64,000 bases of DNA from Trileptium ribeirensis (taxonomy: Eukaryota > Nematoda > Enoplea > Enoplida > Thoracostomopsidae). The stretch spans positions 1-64,000 of the forward strand of contig JASANE010019548.1 in the NCBI GenBank assembly GCA_030248225.1, written 5' to 3'. Of this stretch, positions 23,871-35,500 are shown in pieces (the first letter of the stretch is position 1; each line of letters starts with the position of its first letter). The notes beneath the pieces were generated by a model that saw only the letters and a program-made list of their open reading frames with translations, was not told the DNA's origin and searched no databases. The position numbers and the translations under genes are program-made.

Positions 23871-24079
23871 TTGTGGCTGAAAACCAACCTCGGCGAAAAC
23901 AGCACAATAAACTTTGTGTGCTTAACTTACAGCTTCATCTTATTCTTGGTCTCAAAATCCGACAAGTGTACAAAGTCATGCATTTTTTCAAGTGGCATGA
24001 ATGGAACCGTACGAAAGTTCAGTTTCGAGATGAAGAAACGCCCGACCAGCAACATTCAATAGAACCTATAAATGCATAA
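23871..24079 (+). pseudogene. Polinton/Maverick DNA polymerase B fragment
   Basis: A short plus-strand frame reads LCVLNLQLHLILGLKIRQVY and continues VMHFFKWHEW. This fits the conserved polymerase segment in which a histidine/arginine-rich strand precedes the L-x-L-G-L-K-I-x-x-V-h-r-V helix and a W-L-K-P block. The equivalent segment of the larger remnant lies near 36730-36810. It is an isolated scrap, with no continuation recognised on either side. Confidence 0.6.
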
Positions 24080-25318
24080 GAACAATAAACAATACACAGT
24101 TTTCGACTTATCGAAGACTATGTTGCTTTAATGTCATCATAGACATATTAAAAATTGCTTACCGCAATCGGTGAAAGCACCGATTCATCGACATTGAGGT
24201 ACTGGGCATGATGGAAGACGAAACAGTTGGAATACTGACAGAAAAATTGGTTGGTTTGTTCCAAGATATGCAGTAATAGATATGCGATTGTTGAAAACAA
24301 ACCGGCGGCGGTGAACAAGAAGTCATTTATAGCGTCATCAGACATCAACACTGCACAAAAAATTGTACAGTGACAATCATCAATGCAAACTTGTCAGCAT
24401 ATGATAACCACAGACACATTATGGAAGATGTAATAACATTATACTCCCATGGGTATTACCATGTAAAAGAAACAGAATTGGCAAGGCAATACTACGAAAC
24501 CTGCGGTGAACGGCCCAATATTGATCACTGACCTGTATTGACATTTCTTATACGTTGACTTGTATCATAATTGCTCGCATGTGTTTATGTTGTCGACAAC
24601 GTTCATAATGGAATACCGCAAACTTTGTGTCCTGCTACAATTTGAGCCGATATAAAAACAATATGCTTTTTTGAATGATGTTGAATATCTATGATATCTT
24701 AAAAGTATATAGTTCATTTTAAATAGTGAAATTATATAGTTATTTTACATTGATCACAATAGATAAAGGCACCAAACGGGAAGTTGACTACTCGGGTTTA
24801 ATATTAAGTTAAAAACCGTAAAGAATGCTTAAGAAAAAAATAAACCCAGACATTGCATAAGCCTCGTACTGTTCGATTTAAGAGACTTATGCTTGAGGTA
24901 TAATCATCTTGTTTCAAATAGATTTAACACGGACAACAATGTGTAACCTTGAAACTTGCAAAGATTGATTCAATATTTCTAAATATTGTGATTGCTTTTA
25001 AAATATGCAAAAAAGTATAAAACGCAAACATAGAACCTCCGAAAATAATCATTCAAGACGCAAAACTGAATAACTTTGAAATTGACACTTTTAAGAATTT
25101 TGCCAACGCCATAGTATATGAGTATGTACGTATTGCATAAGCGTAGGCGTTAACGCATATACAGAAAACAACGAAACAGAAGCAAACGCTATGTCCGTAT
25201 ACCATGAGAGCAAAATTAACAAACTTTCAACGGCACACAACTCCCAACCGATATTGATGATTTGCAAGAGCTGGGTATAGCATTAATATTGGGCGATTAA
25301 AACACGTGTTGTTTTTAG

Positions 25319-25413
25319 GAGTGAACTTTTTCATCATGCTTACGGACGATGCTATACATTTAACAACGACATTAGCCAAGTGAAGCTGGCAACGCGAGCA
25401 GCATTAGATAGTG
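25319..25413 (+). CDS. Channel exon 10: finger, YG-x-C-Y-T-F-N block
   Basis: Residues about 431-462. HHAYGRCYTFNND is the conserved DEG/ENaC Y/F-G-x-C-Y/F-T-F-N motif, which follows the C-x-Y-x-G-x-x-C of exon 9 at family spacing. Acceptor GTTTTTAG (phase 2 in), donor AGTG|GTAAGC (phase 1 out). Confidence 0.88.
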
Positions 25414-26392
25414 GTAAGCTATTTGCTGATACTTGTAATAACTCGCGTTTGGGTCCCATCTTTTCAACACTTTCTGCTGTATAAACTCAGCATTGGTCCG
25501 AGCTACGCTGCCATATCCACATCTATATAACTAATTTGTATATAATTGGCTAGTACATATTTATATTTTTCAAAAATCTAGTAAAATAGAGATAAATTTT
25601 CAAAATTCATGGCTACAATTTTTTTGTTTAATTGTGCAGCAATAGCAACTTTCCTTTAGGTGATATTTGGCTTTTGTTTTATTTAAGTAAAAGAAGGCAT
25701 AGCTAGTGTCATTTTACGTAACGACGTTCATATCTTAACAGTAGAATGTTCAATCGGACCCTTATATTTGTTCAAATAGCGATCTTGCTGCGTTCTGGTA
25801 CCAAATTGTTAAATCCAATTCTTGCCATTATTCTATTGCAATACATCATTTTACCATTTTGTGCTATACGTGAAAATTCAAAGATTTTTATTACATGTTA
25901 TATGAGTAAAATTAGAAAATGAACCTTCCTAAACGATCCTTAAAATCAATTATCTACTATTGCAGGTCGATCTTACGTCCTTGGTCGGATACGTTGATAA
26001 CTCGTTTACCTGGCTATGGAAAATCATAAGGAAACAGTTCTCCTTATTGTGCCGGAGAGATACCGATCTATATTTAGAACAAAGCTTATTTTAGTCAAAA
26101 CGTTTCTCATGTTAAACAATTATTAACAAAATCAGCTGTAAGTTTCATATGAATCCTGTTTAGTTACTCCAGGCAAAAATTATTAAAAGTTTGAGGTTTG
26201 TATTTACAACAACCCCAAAATTGGGACTAAAAAATTCCTAGGAAAAGCATGTGATCAGGTGATATTAACATAATTGGTATTTGATACGTGGGTTTAATCT
26301 CAGTTTTTGAAAAAAGTCGAAAACAGTGTTACCGCATGACGTCTTTTTCATTGTACTTATTGTGTTCACATTGTGCCACATCCTTTGTTCAG
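25414..26392. other. Intron 10
   Basis: AT-rich. A possible acceptor at 25965 (TATTGCAG) opens a short frame with no donor in a usable phase, so no exon is called. Confidence 0.4.
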
Positions 26393-26553
26393 GCTTAGTT
26401 CTGACCGTTGACACTGCTGTAAACGACTACTCTCATGGTGTAGATACTGCTGGCTTGCTAATCGTATTTCATACGTCTAGCACAATTCCATTTCCACACC
26501 TGGACGGACAATCTGTGTTACCGGGATTTACGAATCAATTCCAGCTTCGTCGT
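26393..26553 (+). CDS. Channel exon 11: palm, G-L-x-L-x-x-D block
   Basis: Residues about 463-516. Clear family motifs in order are GLVLTVDTAVNDY, then TAGLLIVFHTSS (G-x-x-V/I-x-x-H), then IPFPHLDGQSVLPGF (P...G...PG). Acceptor TTTGTTCAG (phase 1), donor CGT|GTAAGT (phase 0). This block forms palm strands and beta-ball contacts in ASIC structures. Confidence 0.93.
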
Positions 26554-27279
26554 GTAAGTACTTCTGATGCACTTAAAATTTTTGAGCTCACGATTAACGG
26601 TTAGAATAGTGTTTTTGAGTTATATACGTCCTTATACTTAAAGAAGCAACCAGAAAAATTATTAACCTAAGATGTTTTCGCAGTAAGCACTTTTCTGATG
26701 GTGAAATATTAATTCGTAGCAACTCATTGTTCCCGCAAAAATTTAGAACCAACTAGTAAACAAGCACAAGACACATTTCAGAAACGATGATTATATTCTA
26801 AAAAAATTAATTGAAAATAAAAAAGTTCTACTGAATTAGCCTTCTTAGAGTAACTATTGAAATACTTATTTTAATAAAGTATTAGACTCAACCTGTTTTG
26901 GTTTTGACATCGCACTGAAATACTTGGATTGCGCAAGAGCTAGTTTGTACACTATCAACGTTAGCATACCTGAATCATATCCGAATGTTTAGCAACATCT
27001 GTACACTTTAACATATTTTGCTTTCGCAGATGTTGAAGATAGGTTTTGGGATTATGGAACAGCATTAATGATTTTATAAACTCTTGTGAATAATTCTCGT
27101 AATATTGAGTTACATTAAATTAACTACAGCCGTTTCCTTAAGTAATCCCGTCAAATATCTTATTGTTGGCGTATTATCTCATTATGCTACAGTGTATTCC
27201 GCTAGCTACAACATTATCATTCAAATGTCATTTTCTTAAGAATAATAGACAACTTTAAAGTTGATGGGGATATTAAACA

Positions 27280-27560
27280 TGTCCCAAAACTTTTGTAGGT
27301 GCTAAGCAGACCAAAATTAGGTGAACATTGGCCAAAATTTGGGGAAAATTAGCAAAAACGGTTAGGAAATTAGCAAAAATCGGGTAAAAATTAGCAAAAA
27401 AGTAAACAACATTATAGAGTCCCAAGAAATTTCGTAATTTATTCATGACTGCCTCTCCCGCTGACCGGCTGATTTGCTCAAGAAAGACCAAAGACCCCAC
27501 CCGAAGCACCCACTACTCCCCTGATCCCCATGGGACCTCAGACCTCGGACATGTAAGTTC
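27280..27560. repeat. Dispersed TTTTGCC/GC-rich module, copy 4
   Basis: Reverse-oriented phased words (CCAAAATTAGG, GGGGAAAATTAGC, CGGTTAGGAAATTAGC, CGGGTAAAAATTAGC) at 27310-27400 are followed by a GC-rich part (27448-27545). The minus-strand frame at 27273-27509 reads as repeating FANFxxIxANF, a repeat artefact. Confidence 0.55.
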
Positions 27561-29094
27561 ATTCAAGTTTCCGGAAAAATGCTCGTGAAAATTTAGGGTG
27601 ATGAGGAAAAACATCCTTGGTAAACGCTGTCGACTATTTTTAGTGTGTCGTTTAAAGGCGAATGCATATTCTTAGCCAAAAGTCCAGCATTTTATCAACA
27701 CTAGTAACGTAGTCAAAATGTACTACAGTTGGACGAAAATACGACACTTAGCAGTTAACACACACGTCCATCCCATGCAGCTTAACAAAGATATCACCTC
27801 ATTAGTGAATACTGGTCGGAAAAAAGCATTTTTATTTATAATCTGCGAAAACGGATCTTTAAAAAACCACTATAGATATTGTACTTAATTTTCCATTACT
27901 CAAACATGTAAGTTACAGTCTAGGAATGTTCGGTGCACGCACGGTGCATCCTCCTAAGGTTATGATGCAGTAACAAAGTAAACAGCAATTAAACTTATAT
28001 CATGCAATGCAGAATTTCTTTACCATTCGATCATTAATCTAGATCGTTTACCTAAAATATTCAACATATAAATTGCAAAAATTATAGAACTGCACCTTAA
28101 TAGAGAATTTTGATACTACATCGAAATGTATATATACGCATTTTCGGAAATGCATTTTGTGAATTTTGTATAATTTCGGGAGCAAATTTTTTTGGGAAAT
28201 TTTCAGTAAATTAAAACGAAAGAAAAATGACAGCATGCTGATTCTTGATATGAAATAAATATAATAGGTATAATCTTCACCAGGAAGTACATGTGTTCTG
28301 ATTAATCTGTTATTTTAACGGTAATACACAGCTTACCTAAAAATTAATACGAAAACATGTAGTATGAACGCATATAAGTATAAAGCAAACTTGTCAAAAA
28401 ACATAAATGGTTAAAAGTGTAATGTGTATTCTACATATATATGCGACACACGATAAACAGTATTTATTTGGAACGACTTCTAAAGGCTAAATATTAGGGC
28501 TAATATCTAGCATGCCTTATGACAAACTGGACGCTGCGCGGAGACCATTGGGTTACCAATGTCATTTCACATGTTAAATATTTTTCTTAACTAAGCAACC
28601 ATTTCCTAGTAATGTATACTTCATAACTGCAGAATTTTACTAAATTTACCAAAAGCACATGCTTTTCCCTGGTGCAGAGATTGTTGCTATCGTCTTATTT
28701 TGCAAGCTTTCTATCTAATGGTGTATGTGCTATTACTATGTTATATTCGATCTAAATTGTTCCAACCAATCCCAAGTTATAAATAACAGCAACTCAACCG
28801 GCAATATGTTGGTCCAAAATATGCGGTTGTTGCACCATTATTGTTTCATGAAGGTTCTATATCATTACCACAGGTAATTTGGTTTACTGCCACGTACCGT
28901 CGAGAAATGTTAACGCCTTATGTTTACACCTTGCTAGGTTATAGGCGATAACGTCTTAACATGAACTGGTTTTGGTCTGAAATAAAGGATTAGTTCAGCC
29001 TTTCCTGGTATAAAAATAAGGTAGAGGCAAATAAATATACTTGTAGGTGCCATTACGCCAAAGTAACCCTGTGGGGTGGTACGTTATAACGTTA

Positions 29095-29230
29095 TAAAAA
29101 AGAACAGCTTAGAGCGGGGGGTTTGGGGGCAGCAGTCCCCCGACTTAGGCTTAGGCTTAGCGTATCTTTCGTATAAGGACCTTACTTTAGGCTAACACTA
29201 AGGTTTAGGCTTAGTATTAAGAGAGCGGCA
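29095..29230. repeat. TTAGGC-like telomeric patch
   Basis: ACTTAGGCTTAGGCTTAGCG near 29142 and related TTTAGGCTAACACTAAGG and TTTAGGCTTAG words near 29190-29215, after a G-rich stretch (GCGGGGGGTTTGGGGG). TTAGGC is the telomere unit of many nematodes. With fewer than three perfect units this could be chance. Confidence 0.35.
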
Positions 29231-29450
29231 TGGCCTACATTTTATTTCCGCCACTCAATGTTACTTTGGCCTGCCATTGTATGGTCGCGTTTAATGGTAA
29301 AAATTTGCCAATCGGTTCTCGCGTAGGTGTCGTAGTGAACATTGCAACATTGCGTTTAATACTGTCCTACATTAGCATTTCCCATAAAGCTCAAAAAGGG
29401 ATCATTGTTTTAATGCTAAATAAGTATCTGCATACAGCTAGGGTAGACAT

Positions 29451-29670
29451 CTAACGGCAATTATGATTTACACATGTGCAGCAGATGAATAAGCATTCCG
29501 GCACCGTTTCATATACCAAACCATCACAGCGTACTTTCCCTTGTTTGCGATTTGGCGCAGCGTAAATTGTGTGACAGCACTCTTCAGATGTTTCGAGGGT
29601 TAACTGAAGGTTGAGTATCTCGCGGTTGTCTGGGGATACACAGTTCAAATGTTCGCATGGGTTCTACGAC
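29451..29670 (-). CDS. Possible Cys-rich antisense exon
   Basis: A minus-strand frame opening after a possible acceptor (GGTCGTAG) begins NPCEHLNCVSPDNRE, continues SEECCHTIYAAPN and ends CLFICCTCVNHNCR. Ten cysteines in about 70 residues is unusual in this AT-rich intron. The NPCEHLNC start recalls receptor-type EGF modules but the rest does not. No neighbouring exon was found, so this may be a chance frame or part of a nested gene. Confidence 0.2.
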
Positions 29671-30503
29671 CGAATCAATAGTTTAAGAAAATTTATATTG
29701 TTTGCGCTTGTGCCTCTGCTGCTGCAATTGGATGCTAACTGTTTGTGCAAAATAAGGTTTATAAAAGGCGTAAACGTAAAATTAACGTTCCCAGTGATGT
29801 ATATATCAATATAAACCGCGTTAAAATATTTGCTCGTTAACATAGCCGCCTGGAATTGAAATAGAGACAAAACATTCCAGTCAGACAATTTGAAAAATAA
29901 AACAGCTGCATTCATGTGCTCTAGAAGTATATTTATAGAAAATTGATGGTTAAACAATATTTCTCTGAAATATTTTGAAAAATATATGTGTAACAGCTGA
30001 AATTTCGTTCAAAATCATACCATTAAAAGAACGCACAGTTTTAAAGATAGCTAAAATATCCATTTTAAGCAAAAGCTGAAATATAGCGTTGTGGAATAAC
30101 GCCGATAGTAGCAAAGCTGAGTTTTTTATGCGCTAGCTTACAAAGCCAACAAATTACTAACAGTTTAAACAAAAGGCCATAATTTTTTTGCAAATCATGG
30201 AATGAAAATGGAGAACGTGGAAACAGATTTTTCAAAAGTATTCGCAAATCAAGCTGGTTTGTTTTTAAGCTAAATCCAGCGAGAAACGAGCGACATGTTT
30301 TATCTCGAGCTTCAAATGTCAGACGGCAAGTCGTGTCTTGACACGTGTAGAAATAAGGTCCAAGACTCGATGACAAAATATTGATTAAAAGCGCAGCATA
30401 TATCAAGTTGGTCAAATAGAACAATTTTGGTAGAATAGAACACCTCTAATACAACAATTTTATTAAATTCGGAGTAACCGCAAGATAAATATTAGTATTT
30501 TAG

Positions 30504-30599
30504 ACTGTAACAAAAGCATTGACGCCTCCATACGGACAATGCCACAGCTCTCGACCCACAGTCGATGCATTCTTCTACAACGGCAGTTATACTCAACTG
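30504..30599 (+). CDS. Channel exon 12: P-P-Y-G-x-C block
   Basis: Residues about 517-548; phase 0-0. TVTKALTPPYGQCHSS fits the DEG/ENaC L-P-x-P-Y-G/S-x-C block following the LRR end of exon 11, and FFYNGSYTQL fits the Tyr-Ser/Thr stretch just before the next conserved cysteine. Acceptor TATTTTAG, donor CTG|GTGAGT. Confidence 0.85.
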
Positions 30600-31544
30600 G
30601 TGAGTTCCATTGCCTAATGTAGATAAGCCAGTATATATATTTGATACAGCTAGAGCAGTTGTTAACAGCGTAAAAATTAGAAGTACAAGTAAGGTGTGTT
30701 CTTTATTATTGAATTACTTGGGTTTATTTTCTGAAAAAATATTGTTCGCTATGGGATCAATTTGAAAATAAATGAAAAATCAATTTTCATTCGAGTATTT
30801 TCAGTAAAACCCTTAATTTTAACCCCCGTCGATATATATACGTTGACTCTGTGTTCTGTATCAACGTGAAGAAAAGATTTACCACAAAATACAGTTATAT
30901 ATATATTAAGCCAAGTCCTACTGAAATGGCGTTAAAATGTCCTGATAAGTAATTGGCGTGTGTGGTCATAAATGGTACTGGCGGTACCGTATAACCCTAA
31001 TTGGGTCGCTACCATCGAAGCAATGTACGGTATATAATGCTGCGGTGATGTGAATGATTGCATTACTAAATCCAGTCTAAAAATTATGTGTAACACAGTC
31101 TTTTCCGCGTCATGTTTTGCGTTTTGCGACTGGGTTAAAACACCATTTTGCTGCACTTTAGTTTCAGGCTTGTCAACTTCTGTAGTTGTGAAACAGCCGT
31201 GTCAGCTTCGTGACAAACTTAGAGTAGTTGAAATATATTATAATAATTATACTCATATAGATTAATAGATTAAAAAGTTGTTTGATACAGAAAAATAACT
31301 CATACTTGTGGACCGAAGTTAAAGGACCTTTATGGAACATTAAGGTTATAAATGCAACGTCTATACCAACATGATATCTTCATCCGAGAGACATTTTGAA
31401 TTTTGAGAGTTTTAACGGCTCTTGATCAATGTACAACTATTTTTGGAATATGCTATTACACAATATTAATTGCATATCTTTATGCTAATCATTTAACACC
31501 CGAACTAATTTTAACATCGTGCCAATGTTTGAAAATTAAGAGAT

Positions 31545-31612
31545 AGAGGTACAAATCGAACCTGGGTTGTCTGAGTACAACCTACATGCACAAACCAGTA
31601 AGCTACCTTGAG
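31545..31612 (-). repeat. tRNA-derived SINE-like promoter
   Basis: On the minus strand, an A-box-like GTAGCTTACTGGTTTGTGC is followed about 35 bp later by a B-box CAGGTTCGATTTG. No clean cloverleaf can be drawn, so it is a tRNA-derived SINE head rather than a tRNA gene. Confidence 0.45.
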
Positions 31613-31707
31613 ATGGTGTTCAGCTTCTTAGGATCCTTGGAAATGGAAAACGAAAACAAATAACAAAAGCGCGCACAACTATACACCGCATCACAAATAA
31701 CTCGCAG

Positions 31708-31858
31708 CGTTGGTATGAAACGGTGAGATATCTTGATGAGCAGTGTCTGATCCAATGTCAAACAAAACCGGTACCACAAAAAATCAATCTGAATCAGTGC
31801 TGTGTGCGCAACACACTAGCAGTAGAATATAATGATGGTTCTGGAACAGACTTGCATG
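31708..31858 (+). CDS. Candidate exon 12b, alternative to exon 13
   Basis: Fifty codons plus one base between acceptor CTCGCAG and donor CATG|GTAAAT, phase 0 in and 1 out, exactly like exon 13. The start RWYETVRYLDEQCLIQCQ carries C-x3-C, as the channel family has at this position, and NLNQCCV follows. It could replace exon 13 between exons 12 and 14 but cannot be spliced directly to exon 13 in frame. Whether it is used, or is an unused duplicate, cannot be told from sequence. Confidence 0.42.
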
Positions 31859-32569
31859 GTAAATGTCATATGTTGTTCGCCGTATCAGTTTGCTCCAGAT
31901 ATGTTTGCTAATTTAACACGTAAAATTGTTCCAGGCCATATTAGCCATTGTTTGTACATATGCGATGCATATATGGTAAACATAACATAACCACTGCAAT
32001 TTAGTGCACATGATGATTATATTTATCAACTACAGTTGTATTTCCAATGACATTGTCCTGAAGACAAAATTTTATACTAAGCTGTATTGAAATCCTTCTC
32101 TCGTGAAAGAGAGCCATGTATTACACAATCTACAGTTAATTTTAATTAAACTATTTCGGTAAACATTTGTTTTAAAATTCGACTGAAATAAAGTCTGACC
32201 ATTTCTGTCATCTTCAGGATTGTAAATTAAATAAATTTTACATTGATTTCATTGATTTCACTGCATTCCCTGTGTGTAAAGATCACACTTTGATTTCTGA
32301 AGTATAAGTTTCGCAATCTCCTCTGTTATTTATCGATCTGCTTCCGAAAGGACATTCGCCATATTGTTTTCCTATAAGTTACGGATCGTTTTGTTCATTT
32401 TTTGGTTATTTGAAAAAACAGTGACACATAGGTAGTATTTCGTTGCTGTTTATTTGCTGCCTCTGTAACTACACAATAATCGCTCTTATCTCTTTAACAT
32501 GATCAGGATTTGTATTTTGATTATTATATGAAGTTGATGAGCGATTGTCATACATAATTTGTGCACATC

Positions 32570-35500
32570 TTGTGCTTGACAAACTTGTTAACAATTTAAA
32601 CAGCGCAAGTGAAGCTCCATTTGATGCTATTCTGGTGCACTTATTGCTAACAATATTGCTTTTGAACCTTTTAAATATCAGCTAGAAACGTTGAATGTTG
32701 TTATTCACAACCAGGTCAAGGTTTACATTGCCACATTTTGGGTTAGTTCCTATGTAATGATTAATTTTCTGGTATGCTCTTCGAAAGGGTAGATTTCTGA
32801 AATAGATTTTAAACATTAAAATTGTTGCTATTTTTTCCAAGAAAAAGAAACAGAAGACAGGCTATATAATCATCGACGCGCTACCTACTACACCATTTTC
32901 ACTTCGAGTTCATGGTGGACTATTTAAAGACGAAACAGTCGAACAATGTCACCAAATTCTAAGCAACGATTGCGAAAGCATATCGATGTCTTTCGTATTT
33001 TAAATAAACGTTTAAATAAAATTTTAAAAATTTTTTACATAAAGTAATTATTTGAAACGATGATAGCGATCTTATTGCAGCTATTGTTGACTGTTTGTTT
33101 AATATAGCCTGAGCTGTTTTTCATTTGATTAAAAACAAAACAGTTTGTGGCTATTCAGCTGCAATTAAACGCCTACTTCACCTAGAATTTAGAAATGACG
33201 CTCCAAAACGTATAATGCTCCAACGCTAAGGAGGATTGTTACATGTTCATATTACTGCACTTATCTGCGCTACCATGGATGGTTGCAAAATGATGCTTAT
33301 CCCTCCTGAGTTTGTCGATACGATTAAACGAAAAGAATCGCTCGGCAACACACCATCACCGAAACTTCAAATTCAAAATTGAAAAAGAAATGGAAGAAAT
33401 TTTAAAATCAAATTTGCCCGACTCTACAAAAGTAAATTTGTAACAAAGTATTGCAGAAATTTCTTACATTTGATCGAATCAGCCATCAAGCCAAGTCAAC
33501 TAATTCTAAAAAACAGGTGACCGTAAAGAATTAGCTGATACTGACGAGAGTCGAAATTCGAGAGTCATCAATTCAATTCCAAAAAGATTTTCGTTAAATA
33601 TTCGGTGACAATTAAAATATTTTGCAGTTCATAAGAAACAATTAATTTGAATGTCTACGGAAGCCAAGTGTTCATAGTCGTAAGACCGGTTGCGGTGGCT
33701 AACATTATCGACTTTCTACACTGCATATTAAAAACTTGCCTGCCAAACCACCCACCAACACGATTTAACTAATTTGAAACTGCAATTCCTGCACTGCCGA
33801 TGCCGACCATCTGGATTCCCGACACAAAAGTTCGAAGACATATTGAATTTACACAACAATGACAGCAAGTATCGCTAAAATCAAGCAATGGTAAAGATCT
33901 ATGCTACGCGATGACACCAATAGCTGAAAAGCGACCAGCTTCGAAACTCGGATATTTCGCGACACAGTTGGACAGCCCTTTAGGTCGCATAATATGATCG
34001 GCACTCTTTAAATGACGAAAACTCAATTGAAAAATATTTGTATTATAGCGAGTCTTTATGTTAGATTAGGTGTAATACGGTGAAACAGTAAATATTTTCA
34101 TTTTTGTGTGTTTGCACCATGCAATTAGCACTTGTCGATCCACCACTAGCCGGTTTGACACAGAGGTTTATTGGCGTTTGCAACAACAGATATAATAATT
34201 TCAACATTTACTCATAACAGTTGAAGCCAAAAATCATAACATCAAGCCAGCTTTTACTGCAATATGACTTAAAACTTTCAAGTTGTACATTCTTATACAG
34301 CTTATATTCGTAAAGTTACTCGATCTGCAGACAAGGTACGATGCCGTCATCAGCAACAGGCAGTTTGCGATTTTGCCAGGAACAAACTTACAAGACAAAA
34401 TCAATGCGATATTCATATATATGTCGAATAGAATAGAAGAATTCTGTTAAAATGGTTCCGACTGGACTATTGCTGAAATATGTAACACTGAAATTCACAT
34501 GGCAGTGTATAAACCTATTAGCGGTTCACAGTGGACTTATGTGGAACTGCCACGTGTGATTGAAGCTAAAGTTGCAGTAATAAATATTTACACCGACGAA
34601 GAAAAATTGGCTGTTCTATCTGCTTTCCATCCTCCACAATATAATGCGCATAATGTTACCAGCTACAAACCATACGAGCGTCTGTAAAATTTCGAATCCT
34701 ATTTGTTCTATTTTATGTTCAGCTCTATTGTCCGGTTTGAAGAGGAACATCAGTTGTCTATTTTTGTTTACGATTATGAGCCTATCGATGATTATCCCAT
34801 CTACGGGCCAAAAAATATAAATAGACGATGGATATTGTTGTTTTGGATTGTGAGCGGCGAAATGGAAAGTGTGAATTATTGTTGGATCATGGGTTTGATT
34901 AAAGTTTTGCTTTCAACGAGCTAACATGTGAACCAAATATATTTCTGTCCGTTTTGTTTGTCCTGGTTTACTACTCAGCATGGAGCCGACTGTCATTTTA
35001 TATATGCAGATCATGCTACTGCAAAGTTGTAATGCCCGAGGAGAACAGCGATAAGTTAGAGTTTAATTCGTACGCAGAAATGCTACGTCCACTGTTTGTA
35101 TTTTACAAATAGATTTCGAATAAATAGTTGGTACATGCAATATTACACCGGCTTCATCATCGCGATATTCGTTCACGAATAAACCATATTCCTTGTGGCT
35201 ATTGCTTTTTCATGTTGTATCATCTATGGCACAGAAACACTATAATACCCTCGACGCTTAATTATTGAACGACATGAGCATGCTGTTGTAGCATTTCCTG
35301 GAGAACTAGTGACCCGCGCAGCGGAATTTAAAAAAAAACATGCTCGAAAATCGACAAGTAATGCCAAAGCTATCTGGAGCACAGTGGCATCTATATTTTA
35401 CGCAAAGGAGTTGTGTTATTTCAATAAACACTTTCAGTCATATGAAAATTGTGATGTCGAAGATAAAAGACAGTGGTGCAGTGATTGCATTCCGAAAATT

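Larger units (their letters stand above)
19389..25318. other. Intron 9
   Basis: 5.9 kb holding two Penelope-like copies (19790-22205), a dispersed module (23040-23480) and a Polinton polymerase fragment (23871-24079). The rest, including 24100-25300, is AT-rich with no protein family recognised. Confidence 0.55.
26554..30503. other. Intron 11
   Basis: Contains a dispersed module (27280-27560), a telomere-like TTAGGC patch near 29140 and a Cys-rich antisense frame (29451-29670). The rest is AT-rich, with nothing recognised. The small frame at 29230-29454 resembles sequence near 38260-38340 (GIIVL..NK.LHT), suggesting a shared repeat. Confidence 0.45.
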
